64,000 bases of DNA. It comes from Mansonella perstans. Its lineage: Eukaryota > Nematoda > Chromadorea > Rhabditida > Onchocercidae. Shown here in pieces: positions 49,201 to 63,541 of the stretch. The translations under genes and the position numbers were made by a program. The stretch spans positions 1 to 64,000 of the forward strand of contig JBAMDO010000009.1 of assembly GCA_037074765.1 (NCBI GenBank), written 5' to 3'. The notes beneath the pieces are model-generated. The model saw only the letters and a list, made by a program, of their open reading frames with translations, was not told the origin of the DNA and searched no databases. The stretch's first letter is position 1; every line of letters begins with the position of its first letter.

Positions 49201-52200
49201 ATTGCTAATTTATAGTTAAGTAATTAATTGACCCCAAAAATCATATTTGAACGACCATGGATTGAGAAATAAGACTAAATGATAAATTAAAGAGAGAGAG
49301 TTGCAGCAGGTAGAAAGAAAACCAATTTGAATTTGAATTCAAATCATATCTCCCACATTTAATATATGAAAACATATGTACCGATGAATACAACGAATTG
49401 GACGAAGATGTAAGGGATAGCTGGGAATCATTTGCTTCAGCAGGGGAACCATTTGGTGATAGCTTCGATGTTGCAGACAAATAGCCAGATTCTACATAAC
49501 GAGATGTTTTCATTTGTGGTGTCCTGAATATAAAATTTGATTAAAAACACTGAATAAACTAATTCAATAATAATCAATCTAGCAAAGAAATGAATGAAAA
49601 AGTTTGAAAATGCATTTATCAATGATTTAACGTTTTCCTCTTTTTTTAAAAAATGTTATCAGAATTCCTTCAACGTTACCAAATGGGTTTCAGAATTGAC
49701 TGAGACATCATTAACTTCACTAGTTCTGCTTTGATCAGACATGGAAACACGAGATGATAAATTAAATGGAATTTACCGCACTAGTCCCATCTTTGTACAG
49801 TAATTTAATTAGTTGAAAACATTCCTTTCCTTTTTTCCATCATTAACAATTAATTTTACTCGTCTCTGTTAATATTTCATTTTTTAGCAGGAAAAAACGA
49901 CATACCTAATACCATCGTCGGAAAGTTTGTGAAGTTGAAGATTTGCATCACGATGAGCATAGTTTGCACATGCATTTTCCATTTGCGATTTACGACTTAA
50001 CAGTGAACTTCCTGAAATTTTTATGGTTTCGGAAAAAAATAGAATATTTTTTGAAACTGAAAAACAAAGACTTCGAATTCTAATATCAAAGATAGCATAG
50101 TTCGGAGCAGTTAAATTACTCAGTCCATAATACCATAAAAAAAAATTTTAAATTCGAGTTAAATCAAGCAAAGACGTCCCACTTCTCCGTCTCTTATATT
50201 TTATCTAGTTTAAGGTTACTGCAATGAAATTGAAATTAGTATAAGTGGAAAGAAGTGTGTTCCACTTTGCAGTAAGTATGTATCACAACTAGGACGTGGC
50301 ACAGCAGATGATTCCACGTGTGTTCGGAGCTCTCTACAACGGTTGTAAGCAGCAGAACAACATGCATTAATTGAAAATTTGATTTAAAAAAAAAAAGCCA
50401 TGCTTTAGAAACAAAGTAATGAAATTTTGACAAAATCAGAATACAAGGTACAATAATTACAAGAAAACTGTTAAATACTTCAATAGAAAGATCAGTGTGA
50501 AGAAAGACAAGACTGCCGAGGAAAACGGAGAAGAAATGACTGTTTGATGACAATAAAGTTAAGAAATATTTGGCATTTAATAACATTGCTATTGGGCCTA
50601 AATAAAACTAAAAAGATGTCTAACACAGCTACAAATGATGAACGATTTAAAAATGACGGTTGATTCACGGAAATTTCAAGCGGCACAGTACACTGCTACT
50701 CGATGATTAAGTGCGGGTATTAATAACTCAATAATCTGTTGTGATCTGGTCATCGACTGACAGTGGGGTGATGTAAAAATGCCATCAGATGAAATGAGTA
50801 AACAATTTTCGTTGGATGACCTATGTGTAAAATTATGCTGAACATTTGTAATGACCTTCAGTAAACGATCCGTCAGTACTATTGATATTGATAATATTGG
50901 CAAAGATTACTGGAATACTTACAAAAATACAGCGATAATGATGATGATAATACTGTGTATCCCTTATTTGTAATAATGCTACTGATAAGGATGATGATAA
51001 TATGAGAGTTATAAAGACCTGTTCGTCTACTTGTAGTATTTTTGTCAGTCGTCGCGATTTCTGCCGCAACACTAAGCGGTATGCGTTTGATAACCATTTT
51101 TGGATTATTCATAAGCGGCGAACGGCTACCAATTCGATAATTCGGTGTATTATCAGGTGTTGAAGGTTGTGGACTAGCGCCGCTTGAACCTGAACCACTA
51201 CTAGTAACCAAAACCATCGACCGTGACATTCCAGCTGAGGAAAGCGAAGCGGTTCGCCTAGCTATAAAAGTTGTAAGCAAAGAAAAAATAAACGACAGTA
51301 AGTTTATGGCAAAAATAAATCATTACAGAAGAAATGCAAACTAATGAAATATGTGCAACAAAGGCTATTAATTGGTCTGGTCAGTTTGAATAACCATAAA
51401 AATACACAAATGAATAAGAAGTATCCTTTCAAAATTCTGTGAGACTGCCACTTTTTCAAAATAAATATTCTAATTGTGCAACTTTAAAGAAAATTTTCGA
51501 AAAATTTTCTCGACTGAGAAATTTAACTTTAATGACTGTAAATGGACAGCCTATTGCAGATAAACACAAGCCAAATTTGCTGTAAAGCCAAGCATAATGT
51601 GGCTATCCATCAAACAGAATAATAAGGAAATGTATCATATGATGCCGCTAACATAGTCATAAGCTGAAGCAATTTAACTTTATTCAATTCTTGGAAAACA
51701 AAAAAAGCCAAAGGTAGAATCTTATCTTAAAAAACATGCGAAAGATGTTTATCATGCAAAATCAATGTTAAGTTAATGTCCACGAAGTTGAACTGTCAAA
51801 TCCTTTTTTGTAAATTAAATTCTTTGTGTAAAATCCTTCAATTTTAGCATATAAAATGCAAAGATTAACAAATATATCAAAAATTTTGAAGCATATTTGT
51901 TCGCCATAAAAATACAGTATTGATATGAATACAACACAGTTTCATTATGAATATTACGATAGGATAAAGTCAAATCTATTCGAATGAGTTAGTGAAGTTA
52001 ATCGGACACTTATGATTCACCTTTTCCTGTATCATTTAAATTTATAATTTTACTAAAAAAAACCATGCGTATGAGGATCAGTTATTGAATAGCTGGAACT
52101 TAAAACTAATCAATGTCTTGAAGATTGCTCACCATAAACTAAAAAGTAATTTCATTTGTCAAAAAGATGATTTTGTCCAAGATCAATCTCATTTTTGTTC

Positions 52201-55200
52201 TGATCAAACTTACAAATGAGAAATAATTAAAATTATTGATTTAATTATAAAAATAATACTATTGTAAATGAAACGAAGCAAAATATAACTTCAAGCACTT
52301 TTTTTTGAAATTTAAATTTAAGAAAAAATGAAAACAAACCAGCAACACTGTGCCGATTGAGCAGGGTGTGTTCCATATTTTGCTGAGCTAATGTGAACTG
52401 ATGTCGATTTGATGGGATATGTCGAGGACTTACCATTGCCAAAGTGGCAGCAGATGTTTCCTGTCCTACTGCTGCTAGCCTGAAGTTAATTATTTGCTAT
52501 CATCAAAAATTATTATTAAGAATTAACGCATTTCCATTCATTTCACTTATAGTTTCTGGCCAATCATTTTTACTACTTTTACAATATTCATATAGTTCTT
52601 TTTTATCTTTCTCTTTCATTCCCTTCTGCAATTTCCGATTAATTTTATTGACATATAACGACCTAGAAATCATCCAGGCTGCTCCGCAACATTCACAGTG
52701 TCAACTATGAAACGAACACTTGCTAATTTTAATAGCCTTTGACTTTTTTCTCCCTTAATTCTAACTATTAATCACAGAACTAATCTTTTCAAATAATTGC
52801 AAAGAAAAAAACACCGTACCGATATGGATTATCATCGGATATTCGATAGTAATTCAACAGATGTGTTTTTCGATCCAGTGAATGGTATCCAGCAAGAGAC
52901 GTAAATCCTAAACAAGACGACTAGCAGTTTTTAATTTTTTGAGTTTTCGAAAGCAAAACCGTAAAAATATTTAATGTAAATAGCAATACTATTTTTTTCA
53001 AAGGAAAAGTATGTAATCCTTCGCAATATTTCACCGTAATATTTGTACAAACAAGCAAAAGCAATGATAAGAATGAAGAGAGGCCAATTTCGATTGCTTA
53101 TTTTTCTAATGAATTTTTTATTTTTTTTTTCATTATCTTTTTAATAATCGGAATTGGAGAATTTAAAAAATTTTTTGAAATTTCATTGCTTTTTCGTATT
53201 CTCTCAGATCACTGAGTCAATGATTGAAAAGAAATAGATACGATCCGAATGTCATTCAGTGCTTTCTGATTTTCGGTTATTTGTTGCTTTTTTCAGCTAA
53301 GAAAAAAGTCACGATCCGAATGTCATTCAGTGCTTTCTGATTTTCGTTTATTTGTTGCTTTTTTCAGCTAAGAAAAAAGTCACATCAATAGATTTCTGAT
53401 TCAAGAGAAAAAATCTAAATTTCTCATCCATCTGCTTTCTCTCCGCTCCTTCTTCATCTTTCTCCCAAATGCTTCTCATTTTCTGCTACAAACAATTTTG
53501 CCTCATTCGTCAAAATAAATAAGTGATACTGTTGTGAAGAAACAAACTAAGCACAAAGTTAGTTGTAACACCACAAAATCACAATTAGCTGCACTTCAAC
53601 TATTTAATCAGACTTGATAGCAACAACTATTTTTGAAATATTAAAAGGCATCTTTTTTTCATCTCAGATAGATATCACGAAAAGTTAACGATGGATTAAT
53701 CTGCGAAACAAATCATTTTCTATAAGCAGTAAATCTCATACCACCACCATACTTATGCTTACCAATTTAGTTTCCAAGAAAAATTTAATCATCCTAAACA
53801 TTGAAAATTTCAGTCATTTTCTTTTTGAAATTCCAGTCTTATAGATTTCAATTCTAATTTAAAAGTGATTGATTGAAAAGTCTATCTGAAATGACTGCAC
53901 TTACGTTAATTATATTGTGAAAAAGTAGAAGGAATTGAAAATGGATGGAAATTTGATTACGATCTCATGGAAAAATTGATCATTTCAACAGTCCAAAAAA
54001 GTGAGCATTTTGGGCTTTAATCAGTTAAAGATCATTAAATTACTGTCAAACGGTGGTGAAGATTATTTCTTCTCCAGTTTACGATATATCATTATCGTTC
54101 AAATACACTTTAAAAAGTGTGAAGGTATGTTGAGAAAAAATGTCCCTTCCATTTGCATGTGCTTTGTTTTGCTCAACATTTTAAAATTACCTGGTCCAGC
54201 CTGAACTTGATGATCCTGTTTCGATGGCATGCGTGATGATGTTCGAATTGAACCATTCCTCACACACAATGTATCGCCGTCATCACTCAGTGTTAGTTGT
54301 GGTACTGGATGTCCACCACCAAGCGTGTGATAGATTTCGTGTTGTCCACATTCATTGTAACGTGGGGAAGCCTACAAATAGCGTTTTATAAAAACTCTAA
54401 TGAAAGATAAAAGTAATAATTATGATATTTATCTTGAGTATAATGATTATATATCTTTCATTATTTAACAATAACAAGAATTGTAAAAAAAAAAATGGTC
54501 AATTTATAAAAAACCAGAAAAATCCCTACAGATGGGGTAATTTTATGTAGGAAACAAATTGTACACGATAATGTATATTTGACGGTAATCTTGATGAGGA
54601 CAATGATGAGGTAACAAATGTTAGAAGGGACAGCTGCGCATGAGTGAGTATATTACCGCTGGAACAAAGAGACAACAAGAAAGATTGGAATGGAAAGGCC
54701 GTAGAAATATTTAAAATAAAAAAAAGGAAAAAAAAATCGCAAAATGGCAGCTGTATCGGATTATAGTATTATATAAATAATGATATCGTTTGGTTTATGC
54801 ACAGCATCGAAGAATATAGCATTTATCATATTAACAATGAAAATCTCGAAAACAAATTCTTATCTATGAATTTACAAAAATATTTTTTGATACGAGTAAA
54901 ATATTTGAAGCATTAATTCCCAACATAAACTTTAAATCAAACATTCTTCAGCATAAACTGATCGATATTCTATAAAACTAATAAAAATCTTTTTTCTACG
55001 TTTCGTATTCTCATCACTGTCACTTCTTCCTTTATGAATCTATGGTATTGAGTTAATGAACGGATTTAAAATATCTTTTTGTTTTATCATTTCATTTTTT
55101 TTGTATTACAAATGAACTTTTTTTCTATTTTTTCTCGAATTGTTCATTTTGAAACGAAAAAATTCATCAAGTTATCAATTATCAATTTTTCCAGCAAAAT

Positions 55201-56739
55201 ACAATGACCTACCTGTGATTAATATTTACAAGCCGTAGCACAATAATGTAAAATTGAGAAATGCTAACCAAATCTTGTTACAATTCAAACTCACTAAAGG
55301 ATTACGATTGCTTTCAATTATCGCTGTATGAAAGCAATATCTAGCAGATAAATTGAGGAAGTGTCAAATAGTTAAAAAATCCTTATAATTTTGATAAATT
55401 TTAACTTTTTTATCTATATATTATCCAGAGAATATGATTTTAATTTCTTCTGAAAGAAATTTATTTTTTCGGAAAAAAAGAAAAGCTTAAGCTTACCTGT
55501 GCAGAACAAGCAGAACCACGATAATTCGTACGACATTTTTGAAGTAATTGATCAATATTTTCTCGTTCTAACAAACGACGTTGCTGCAATCGTAACACAT
55601 CCGGATTATTGCCACCACTGAGGCTTGAACTACGTTTTGTATGCACCTGAGGTTGTCGGGTAGTAGTAGTAGCAGTAGTGTACTGATTCTGCTGCTGATA
55701 ACTGCCCAATTTTCCGTATGACGCAGCTGCTGCTGTAGCTACCATCGGATAATCGGACAAAGAACTGTAAAAGCAACTCTTTATTCTAGCATAAAGTGAT
55801 CATATAACATTACCTACAATCTATTGTTGTAATTTTCATCATTCAGATAAAATTAAATAGTATTTGTGCTTATATCAAAAGTTTTTAAATTTCCAAATGT
55901 TATAAAAAAAATTTAAAAAAATTTCCAAATATTCGTGAAAAAAGTGTAAAAGTGAGATGATGCAAGTACAATACCTTTTTCCGTTTCACTACATTTCGCA
56001 CTATCTAAGCATTATCCTTACATTAGTCCTTTGCTATTCGAATATCCGCTGATTTTATCCTGCTCATTTTTTAATCTTAATTTTATTTCAATCAGTACCA
56101 TAAACCATCATTTCTTTATTCCCTCATCTCATCCATTGTATTTAAGCTTAGATACTCGCACCCTGACTGTCTTGCTTATTTTGTTAAACTAATAAAATCA
56201 AACTCGTATCTGTTCTCATCATTTTCACACTATCCCATCTGTTTTATGCTAATTTAAATTACTAAATAGCAAATTTTATTCTCTTACAAGTAATAATCAT
56301 ACATATTATTAAATATATCCAAAATAAACTGATATAATGATATAATAATAATAATTTTTTAATTGTTTGATTTACTGAGAACTGATATAATAATTATTTT
56401 TTATAATTATTCGTTGATTTCCTGCAAAGAGTTCCTTACTTATGAATTGAAATGGTAGTCAATGAGAATCAAATCATTCATTTTACAGTTTCATTGAAGA
56501 AAGAAATTTTGAATGTTCCACTTGTAATGAAGCTATGAAATATAAAAAAAATATATATAGATAAATAAAGGGAAGAGAGGATTGAATTCATCGTGACACA
56601 AATGTGTAAACAAATGTGTAAACAAAGAGGAATGGAAAAAACAATTTTCTGTGAAATAAACCTTCCGGTAAGGTCGTCTGTCGATATGTCGTCAAAATTC
56701 TCCGATATTCCACTCGATAGTGATGAGCTGTCCTCAAAA
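43265..56739 (-). CDS. unc-53: UNC-53/neuron navigator (NAV), 3' part
   Basis: 21 phase-consistent exons (minus): 56739-56662, 55764-55497, 54371-54191, 52907-52820, 52479-52340, 51261-51019, 50011-49906, 49523-49382, 49050-48868, 48401-48279, 48135-47992, 47346-47213, 47114-46967, 46761-46597, 46424-46230, 45972-45801, 45128-44881, 44688-44506, 44365-44186, 43965-43818, 43503-43265; about 1168 residues. It opens with the NAV motif DSSSLSSGISENFDDISTDD, then Ser-rich regions and two coiled coils (MEEKYEAEIRKLNREMQAYR; KKQLEDKDSALTDVRLDALD). SWIRSSFSKFTKSKK follows. The C-terminal AAA+ NTPase has Walker A GATGIGKS (near residue 880), Walker B-like VIILLDN, then HNFRMFLLPN, DVTIGPRLFLQCP and VLGRCGSFEDPTDFVCEQW. 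NAV proteins bind the cytoskeleton and guide migrating cells and axons. The calponin-homology N-terminus is not in the window. One intron uses a GC donor (44505). Confidence 0.95.
53241..53382. repeat. 71-bp tandem duplication in unc-53 intron
   Basis: Two nearly identical head-to-tail copies (53241-53311 and 53312-53382) starting CGATCCGAATGTCATTCAG. They differ by about one base (TTCGGTTA against TTCGTTTA), so the duplication is young. Each copy contains GCTTTTTTCAG on the plus strand, which resembles a splice acceptor in the antisense direction. Confidence 0.9.
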
Positions 56740-57302
56740 CTGAAAAAATAAAACTGAGTGATGCTCGAATTGCAATGGAATGTATTTTAAAAAAAAATGA
56801 ATTTTTTTTTTAGCATTGAATCAGAAATTAAAATAAATAGTTAGCAGAAGAAAGGGAATCAGAATTAATGGGTACTAATGCGACATTTCATTCAAAATAT
56901 CCTACTTGTTTTAATTATTAAAATTAATTTAATATTACGCCTTTCACATGTGCTTATTAAAATTAAATGACAAGCATTAACTCATAATACAAATAATAAG
57001 AAATAAAACGTTAAATGATCAAAAGAAGATAGCTGACCATTATATCATTATAAAAATTTTACTGCACATTTGATTGCACATTATGGTCAAATGGATGTGA
57101 GTGCCAATCAAATCGGATCATTGCTAAGGTCAGATATGTTCATAATCATAAGTACAGTCATACACAAATCAGTAGTAATCATGATTTCACTAGATATTAT
57201 CTGTTTAATCACAACAATAAAAAACTCAACAAAATTAGAGTTTCAAATTTCATTTAAGAGTAAAAATGGACAGAAATAAAAGTTTCATAAATTCTTTCAT
57301 AC

Positions 57303-57328
57303 TTGTGACCGTGCAGCTGTGTTTCCAT
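57303..57328 (-). CDS. Candidate alternative first exon of unc-53
   Basis: ATG GAA ACA CAG CTG CAC GGT CAC AA|GTATGA on the minus strand (METQLHGH). It ends in phase 2, exactly what the exon at 56739 (T TTT GAG GAC) requires. The frame is closed upstream by TAA, so this would be a start, giving a short isoform of about 1177 residues without the calponin-homology domain. C. elegans unc-53 and vertebrate NAV genes are known to have internal promoters. The exon is only 26 bases, so chance cannot be excluded. Confidence 0.35.
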
Positions 57329-60069
57329 TATGACGTTTTAAAATTTTCGTTGATTATAAACATGAAATCTTTTTAGAGAATAAAAAAAGAAAAAACGCAA
57401 AAAGACAAAAATTAAAAAGAGACAAAATTAAACGAAACACATCGTCAATGGCGTTCATCCACAATAATACCAATAACAGAAAGGCCGGCAGAAATATGGA
57501 TTTAAAAATGATTTTTGCTCTAACAGCAAAATGTCAAACTACCACTATATCACTGTCATTAGCAACAGCAGCAGTTATACACTATCAAACATTATCATTA
57601 TTAGGCTATCATCCTAGCAACATCATTATTATCGTCATCAGAAGCATCGATAAATAATAGCACAATGGGATATATTGGAAGTTTATATCGCAAAGGAATA
57701 GAAGGAGGCCAATTTAGTCTCAAATCTCAAAGATCCGATCAGTTTGTGTCGTATGTGATAGAAACAATTAAATTGAATGAATCTTTTAGATGAATATAAA
57801 TTTTCAGAAGTAACTGAAATAAAATAAAATATTTTATTATAATAGTTCTTTTAATTTTTTATGATTATTTGTAAATCAAAAAAGAAATCTTTTTCCTTTA
57901 TAATTATTTGTCGAAATAAATTAAATTATTTAAAAAATGCATTTTAAATTTTAGATTTAAAAATAAGAAATGGCAATACATAAATTGAAGGACAAAATTA
58001 TTTTACAATTTTATTTCACAAAATGTTTAAGAAAACGTGGCTTACGCTAATTTTTCTTTGTTCATAACTAGCCTAAGTCTAGCATTTGTTTTAGCAGTCT
58101 GAGCCAACTGATTAAAGAAAATATGTTTTATTGCAATCGTCATTGTGCCTAGTATATGAAGCATTTACATATTATGTCTTTTGTGAGTTCAACAATGGTT
58201 TTCAACTGTGAAATGATCCTTAAAGTACTGTTAGATAAATACTCAGAAAGTGCCTATTATATTCAATCCTAAAACTAATTCAGGCCAATCCTTTCTTTCA
58301 ATCAGCTCATTCCTTCCTTATACATAATTATAAAGAATTAATTAATTCATTCTTCATGCAAGCCTTATAGTAATACTAAATTAAATGAAGGTTAAAAACA
58401 TGGTCATTAAGATCAAAAACAACAGACGGAAAGAGAGATGGATCTCTTTGAATGCGGGTCAAAAAAGGTATCTGTTTAGAATTTCATCCAATTTTGTTAT
58501 CTGACATACTGCACTAGTCTTTTTAAGTAATTAGGCGATAACCAATTTGTATTGAGAGTAATGAAACAGGATAACAACATGCACTTTTTCATTATTACTT
58601 TAATTATTTATCACTTATGCAAAAATTTTGTGTGCCTTTTTAATAATTACAAGTGATGAATATTAATTAACTATAGGCATCAATTAGTATCCTTACAGAA
58701 AGGTTACAAAGTGGTGAATATTGGCGGAATATATTTATTTCAACGGCATATTTCAATGTGCCATAGATTCTTTTCATTAAAATTGCGTATGGAAATTAAT
58801 TTTACTTATAAGTTCACCAAACTTTCAAAATTCGTTGAAAAAAGAATTATTAAAATTTGATGATTTCCAATCATTTTATTCGTGATATTTGTCTTCTTCT
58901 AGCAACCCAGGGAAAAGGATTACATCTACCATTAATCCTTATCCATTAAGACTAATTAAAATCAAATAATATGAAAAACCAATTAAACTATATGATCATA
59001 TGAATTTTCGCTCGCAATTCAATTAAATTGAATAGAATCACTAAGCAATAAGATATCCCGGTCATTCAAACAGCAGTCATTTTGACTGCAAACGCAACTG
59101 AACTTATCCTTTTGAAATTGGTTATCATATAGTCCATGCCAGTGATTTAGAATTAATGAAATTATTTTACAATTTTTTAGTTCAGAATTTTGCAAACTAA
59201 TAAATGTTACTCCCTTTGTAAACTCAAAGATGCAATAATAGAAATAGTAATCTTCATGCCAACAAAATAATTTCAATAAAAAGTTGGAGTAGCTTGCATG
59301 CAAAAAGCAAAGCTGTCTGATTGTTCACTAGTTGCTGGTAATGCATTTATCGCAGGCTTCAATAAACTTCAATAACGCAATATTCGACGCTTTCTGAAAT
59401 TCTTTAAGTGAAATATTTCCTTTCTGTCCATTATTATTACTGCCAACTACACCACAACAATCTATTTACATATTGCTTAAATTAATAAATAATTAATTGA
59501 AAAGGTTGGCTGAACACAATGTAATATGTCATTATTACTTGAAAAAACTGAAAAGAAATAATAATGGTAGTGCAAATTAATTTTAGAAGAAAAACGAAAA
59601 CAAAATTCTGCAGGTAATCTTTTCTTACAATTTCAAATTGCTACCATTATTTCTTTGATAAAATTCAAACAAATTCAAAAAGGATTATTAAAATTTGAAA
59701 ATAACAAAATGAATGACTGCTAATACGAACAGAAAAACCGTAGCAACTTTGTCGTAACTAATATTATATGCGTGATCTGAACGATTTAAATTATTTTAAC
59801 CTAATTAAAATAGAAATTCAGAAAGGATTTAAATTAAGTTCGAAATTACTTCAAATTTTCTAGAGAAATTAGCAAAATATTTTTGTTACTGCCTAATGAA
59901 ATAATTCAGAGAAGTAAAAAAATTATGTAAGACTGGAAAATATGTAGAAATCGGTGGAAATCAAGGTTTAGAATTTAAAGTTTGAATGATAATTGATAAA
60001 TGAATAACTAATTAGACTTTGACCCACTAGTACATCTGTCATTTTATTAGATCGTTTGACATCGAACAC

Positions 60070-60141
60070 AGGGAATATTGTTAGACCGGTACAACCAGCG
60101 GTGACCCGAAATTGATTTTGCCGTGATAATGATCATCCCTC
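60070..60141 (-). other. Orphan exon-like segment
   Basis: Minus strand after CTTTCTCTTCGAG reads DDHYHGKINFGSPLVVPV, then TAA; GTTGTA inside could be a donor. The composition is less AT-driven than the surroundings. No family recognised; it could be an upstream unc-53 exon or a relic. Confidence 0.2.
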
Positions 60142-61868
60142 GAAGAGAAAGGCTTAATTAACTCCATAAACTTTAAAATAATGGTAAGAGAAGGGAGAGC
60201 AGAAAAGGAGGAAAGGGAGGAAGAACTGATAGAATAGAAAGATTAAGGCACAGAAACGGGGAAAAGTGAGCATCACTTTATCATTGATATTTAGTGCTTG
60301 TATGCTCTAAATAAACTATAAGTGGTTGCATATAAGTAAGCTTGACCTCTATTAAACCTACTGAAATAATCAAGGAATTTAAAATGAATTAACTTATATG
60401 TATTAACTTATACATATATATTTATTGACCAGTGATGGCGTCAAACTTGCCAGGGAAAACTTCAACCATGAAACTAATAGTGAGAGAATCATTTCAATGA
60501 TAAATTTTTCTTTTTATTCGAGAGAGAAGGAAAAACGATCAATAATATACAAAAAGTTGAATCAAGAACTTTGCTTTATTCAACTGATTAATACATGAAG
60601 TTGTACTTGTGAAAATCATTCTCTATCGCTAATTTATAAAAATGTTGAATGCTTCCTTGTAAAATATTGTAAAAAAATTCATGCTAGAAATTCGCCCACG
60701 TATACATGCACGTACGCTTAAGCTCTCAAATTATAGTCCGGATCTAAATTATGGTTCAACTGGATGAAGCAAGCCTGTCGTATTTCAAATTGATGAGGTA
60801 TCAGTATCAAGAAGATATGCCAAATGTACTAGGTGAATCCTTCACTATCAATAAATTTATCAGGAATGGAACGAACTGGAAGCCATCATCATCACTGCTA
60901 TTTCTGGCCTTTTTTCCTCTCTCGCCCTTTCTTTGTCACTCCCTATCAAAATCCTTGTGAAACTGGCTCAGATTCATAAAATTTTATCTGTACGAATGAT
61001 TCAGCATGTCGCATGAGCAAATTAATGTCATCCATTTCAATGAAATGTGAGACAAACATGACTGACCAAGATGAGCCTTCATTACCCTCATATATGACAC
61101 ATTTCGAGAATAATTCCAATTTCTGGAAGAAATATTTAGTTATCTAATAAATTTAGTTGTAAAATAAATATATTATTTGATAAATTTAGTTAAAATAAAA
61201 ATATTGTAAAATAAATATACAATTTATAATATTTCATAAAATAGTTTAGATTCCAATTCCTTTTTATCATAAGACAATAACAGAGAACAATTTTATTAAA
61301 TTACTGCAAATCCATTTATTTTTCCTCATTAATTTGAAAATTTTAAAACTTCATTTCTTTCGAAGGCATAAATTTGCTCACATATTCTTCCCACTGTTCT
61401 TTTTTCAATCTTTCTTTTTTTTCCAATGTATGAATTATGCAGAATAATTAACAAAATAATTCTGACAAATACTTTTACAGAATTTGATATTAAAATAATT
61501 TCTTGGGAAATAAATTATATTAAAACTTAAAGTGGCATAAGCATTTATTACCAGCCAATGCCTAAATTTTCATCGTTTCCTCGAAGAATGATCATCAAAT
61601 TAAAAAAAATTCCTGTTGATTTCTTATTTGTCATTTGGGGAGGTTGTAGAAAACAGCATTCAAATAAAAACGCAAATATTGAAGACGTAAACATAAAAGG
61701 TAAATAAAACCTAGATGTGAAGGGCAAGAGTTAAATTAATCAAGCAAAAATTATAAATTAGGTCAAATTAAAACTGAAGTGAAAAATTAAATGATTAGCA
61801 TTTTTTTAAGGAACAAAAAGGAAGAATGAAATAGTTTATTATAATCATAGGGGAAAAGTAAACGAAGA

Positions 61869-62003
61869 AATGAAACAAAATGAAATGGAATGAAATGGAG
61901 TGAAATGAAAATGAAATGAAATGAAATGGAATGAAATAAAATGAAACGAAATGAGATGGATGAAATGAAATGGAATGAAATGAAATGAAATGAAATGAAA
62001 TGA
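61869..62003. repeat. (ATGAA)n pentanucleotide repeat tract
   Basis: About 25 imperfect units of ATGAA/ATGGA over 135 bases. The minus-strand frame of Phe/His/Ser/Ile repeats over it is an artefact. Confidence 0.95.
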
Positions 62004-62295
62004 TTCTAATGCAAAAAACTGTTAAAAAGAAATAATGAAATGGAAAAAACAAAAAGCAAAAATATTTTGAAAAAAGAATAAAAATTATAACAATCTTTGA
62101 TGAATCATTCATATGAATTTGCCTAAATTTCATAATGAATTCGATGGTGTTGTGAGTTTCACTGAAACAAGCAAATCATTGATCTTTTAAAAGCAAATAA
62201 TAAAATTATGGCAATTTTAGTTCTAGCCAATGGTCAATGCTAATAGCCACCACCTAACAGTCTTACTAGGACCAATAATCAGGTTCCTCTTTTTC

Positions 62296-62302
<7 letters not shown>

Positions 62303-62327
<25 letters not shown>
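62303..62327. repeat. (CT)n microsatellite
   Basis: Uninterrupted CT dinucleotide run of about 12 units. Confidence 0.95.
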
Positions 62328-63518
62328 GTAGTCTCCTATACAAATGACCAAAAGGATATTGGAAGTATGAGTCATGTCCTAAATTCAAATTATTGGTCAT
62401 AGCTTATAGTGAGCTGAAATCAAAGAGATAGAAAAATGGTGGGCCTATAATTTTGACTAGAATTATCGACATCACTTAGCCTACTTTAAAGTCTTTGTAA
62501 TCGCAAATAACTAATTATCTGCACTGATTCATATGATTTAAACTGCATTTGCATTGAAAGTATCTTTTGAAGTGATGGTAAAGCCTAAATTTTGCATTCA
62601 TTAAGAAATAATCTCATTCATATTTATTTTATAAACTAAGCAAGTAGAGGCATACAATTGTAACTAATTTTAATTTTTTTTTAGAATTAAAACATGATCA
62701 ATTAACTTGTGAAAGTATTCTATAATTAATTTATTATTGATAATTTATTCATTAAATCAAGATATGAACCAATTCGATTAATAAATGATGAATTCAATTC
62801 AGTTAGGTATTCATGCATTATATGACAAAGAATGTTTTGATTTCATTCTTCTCTTTTGATGCTTCAAAACAAATAAGTTAATAGTAAATGAGGAAGAAGC
62901 ATCGATGAATAAGTTTATTTGCTCAAAAATGAAATAAATAAATGCATAAGCATACATTCCCACCTCACAGTCATCCCATTATCATTATTCCGTTAATTGA
63001 TGGAACAATTAAGCATTATTGTCATTATGCAATCGAATCATTTTGCATAATATTATAAAAACAATAGATAAATGCTATTATACATAACAAATTGCGCATT
63101 CTCTTTTCCACCAAAATATGAATGGCATGTTGAAAGAGCTACTCTCTGATTGTTAGTTGAAAATGAATAAAATGAAAGATGTTAAAAAAGAAATCAAATG
63201 CTAGTGAAAACATTGAAAGAAAGCGAAAGGTCTATTTTTGGACGGAAAACAGAAAATATTTCCAATTGTTGGCAAATTTAGAATTTTAGAAAGAAATTCA
63301 AAACTTTTTTTCATTAGATTTTGCAAAATTTTCATAAAATAACTGCTAGTAAATAAATGGCAATTTTTAATTCGCACAATTTTATTGTGTTGAAAAGTAG
63401 CAACATGATAGGACAAATGACGAGAACAAAAAGAATAAGAGAAGTTGATTGTTGATAAAGCGGATTTCAAATTGACTGAAAAAGAAAAATGAATAACTTT
63501 ATTGAAAAAATGAAGAAA

Positions 63519-63541
63519 AGAGAGAGAGAGAGAGAGAGAGG
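63519..63541. repeat. (AG)n microsatellite
   Basis: Uninterrupted AG dinucleotide run of about 11 units. Confidence 0.95.

Noticed and set aside
61795..62133. 112-residue Phe/His/Ser/Ile-repeat frame on the minus strand
   Set aside because: Direct translation of the ATGAA pentanucleotide repeat.
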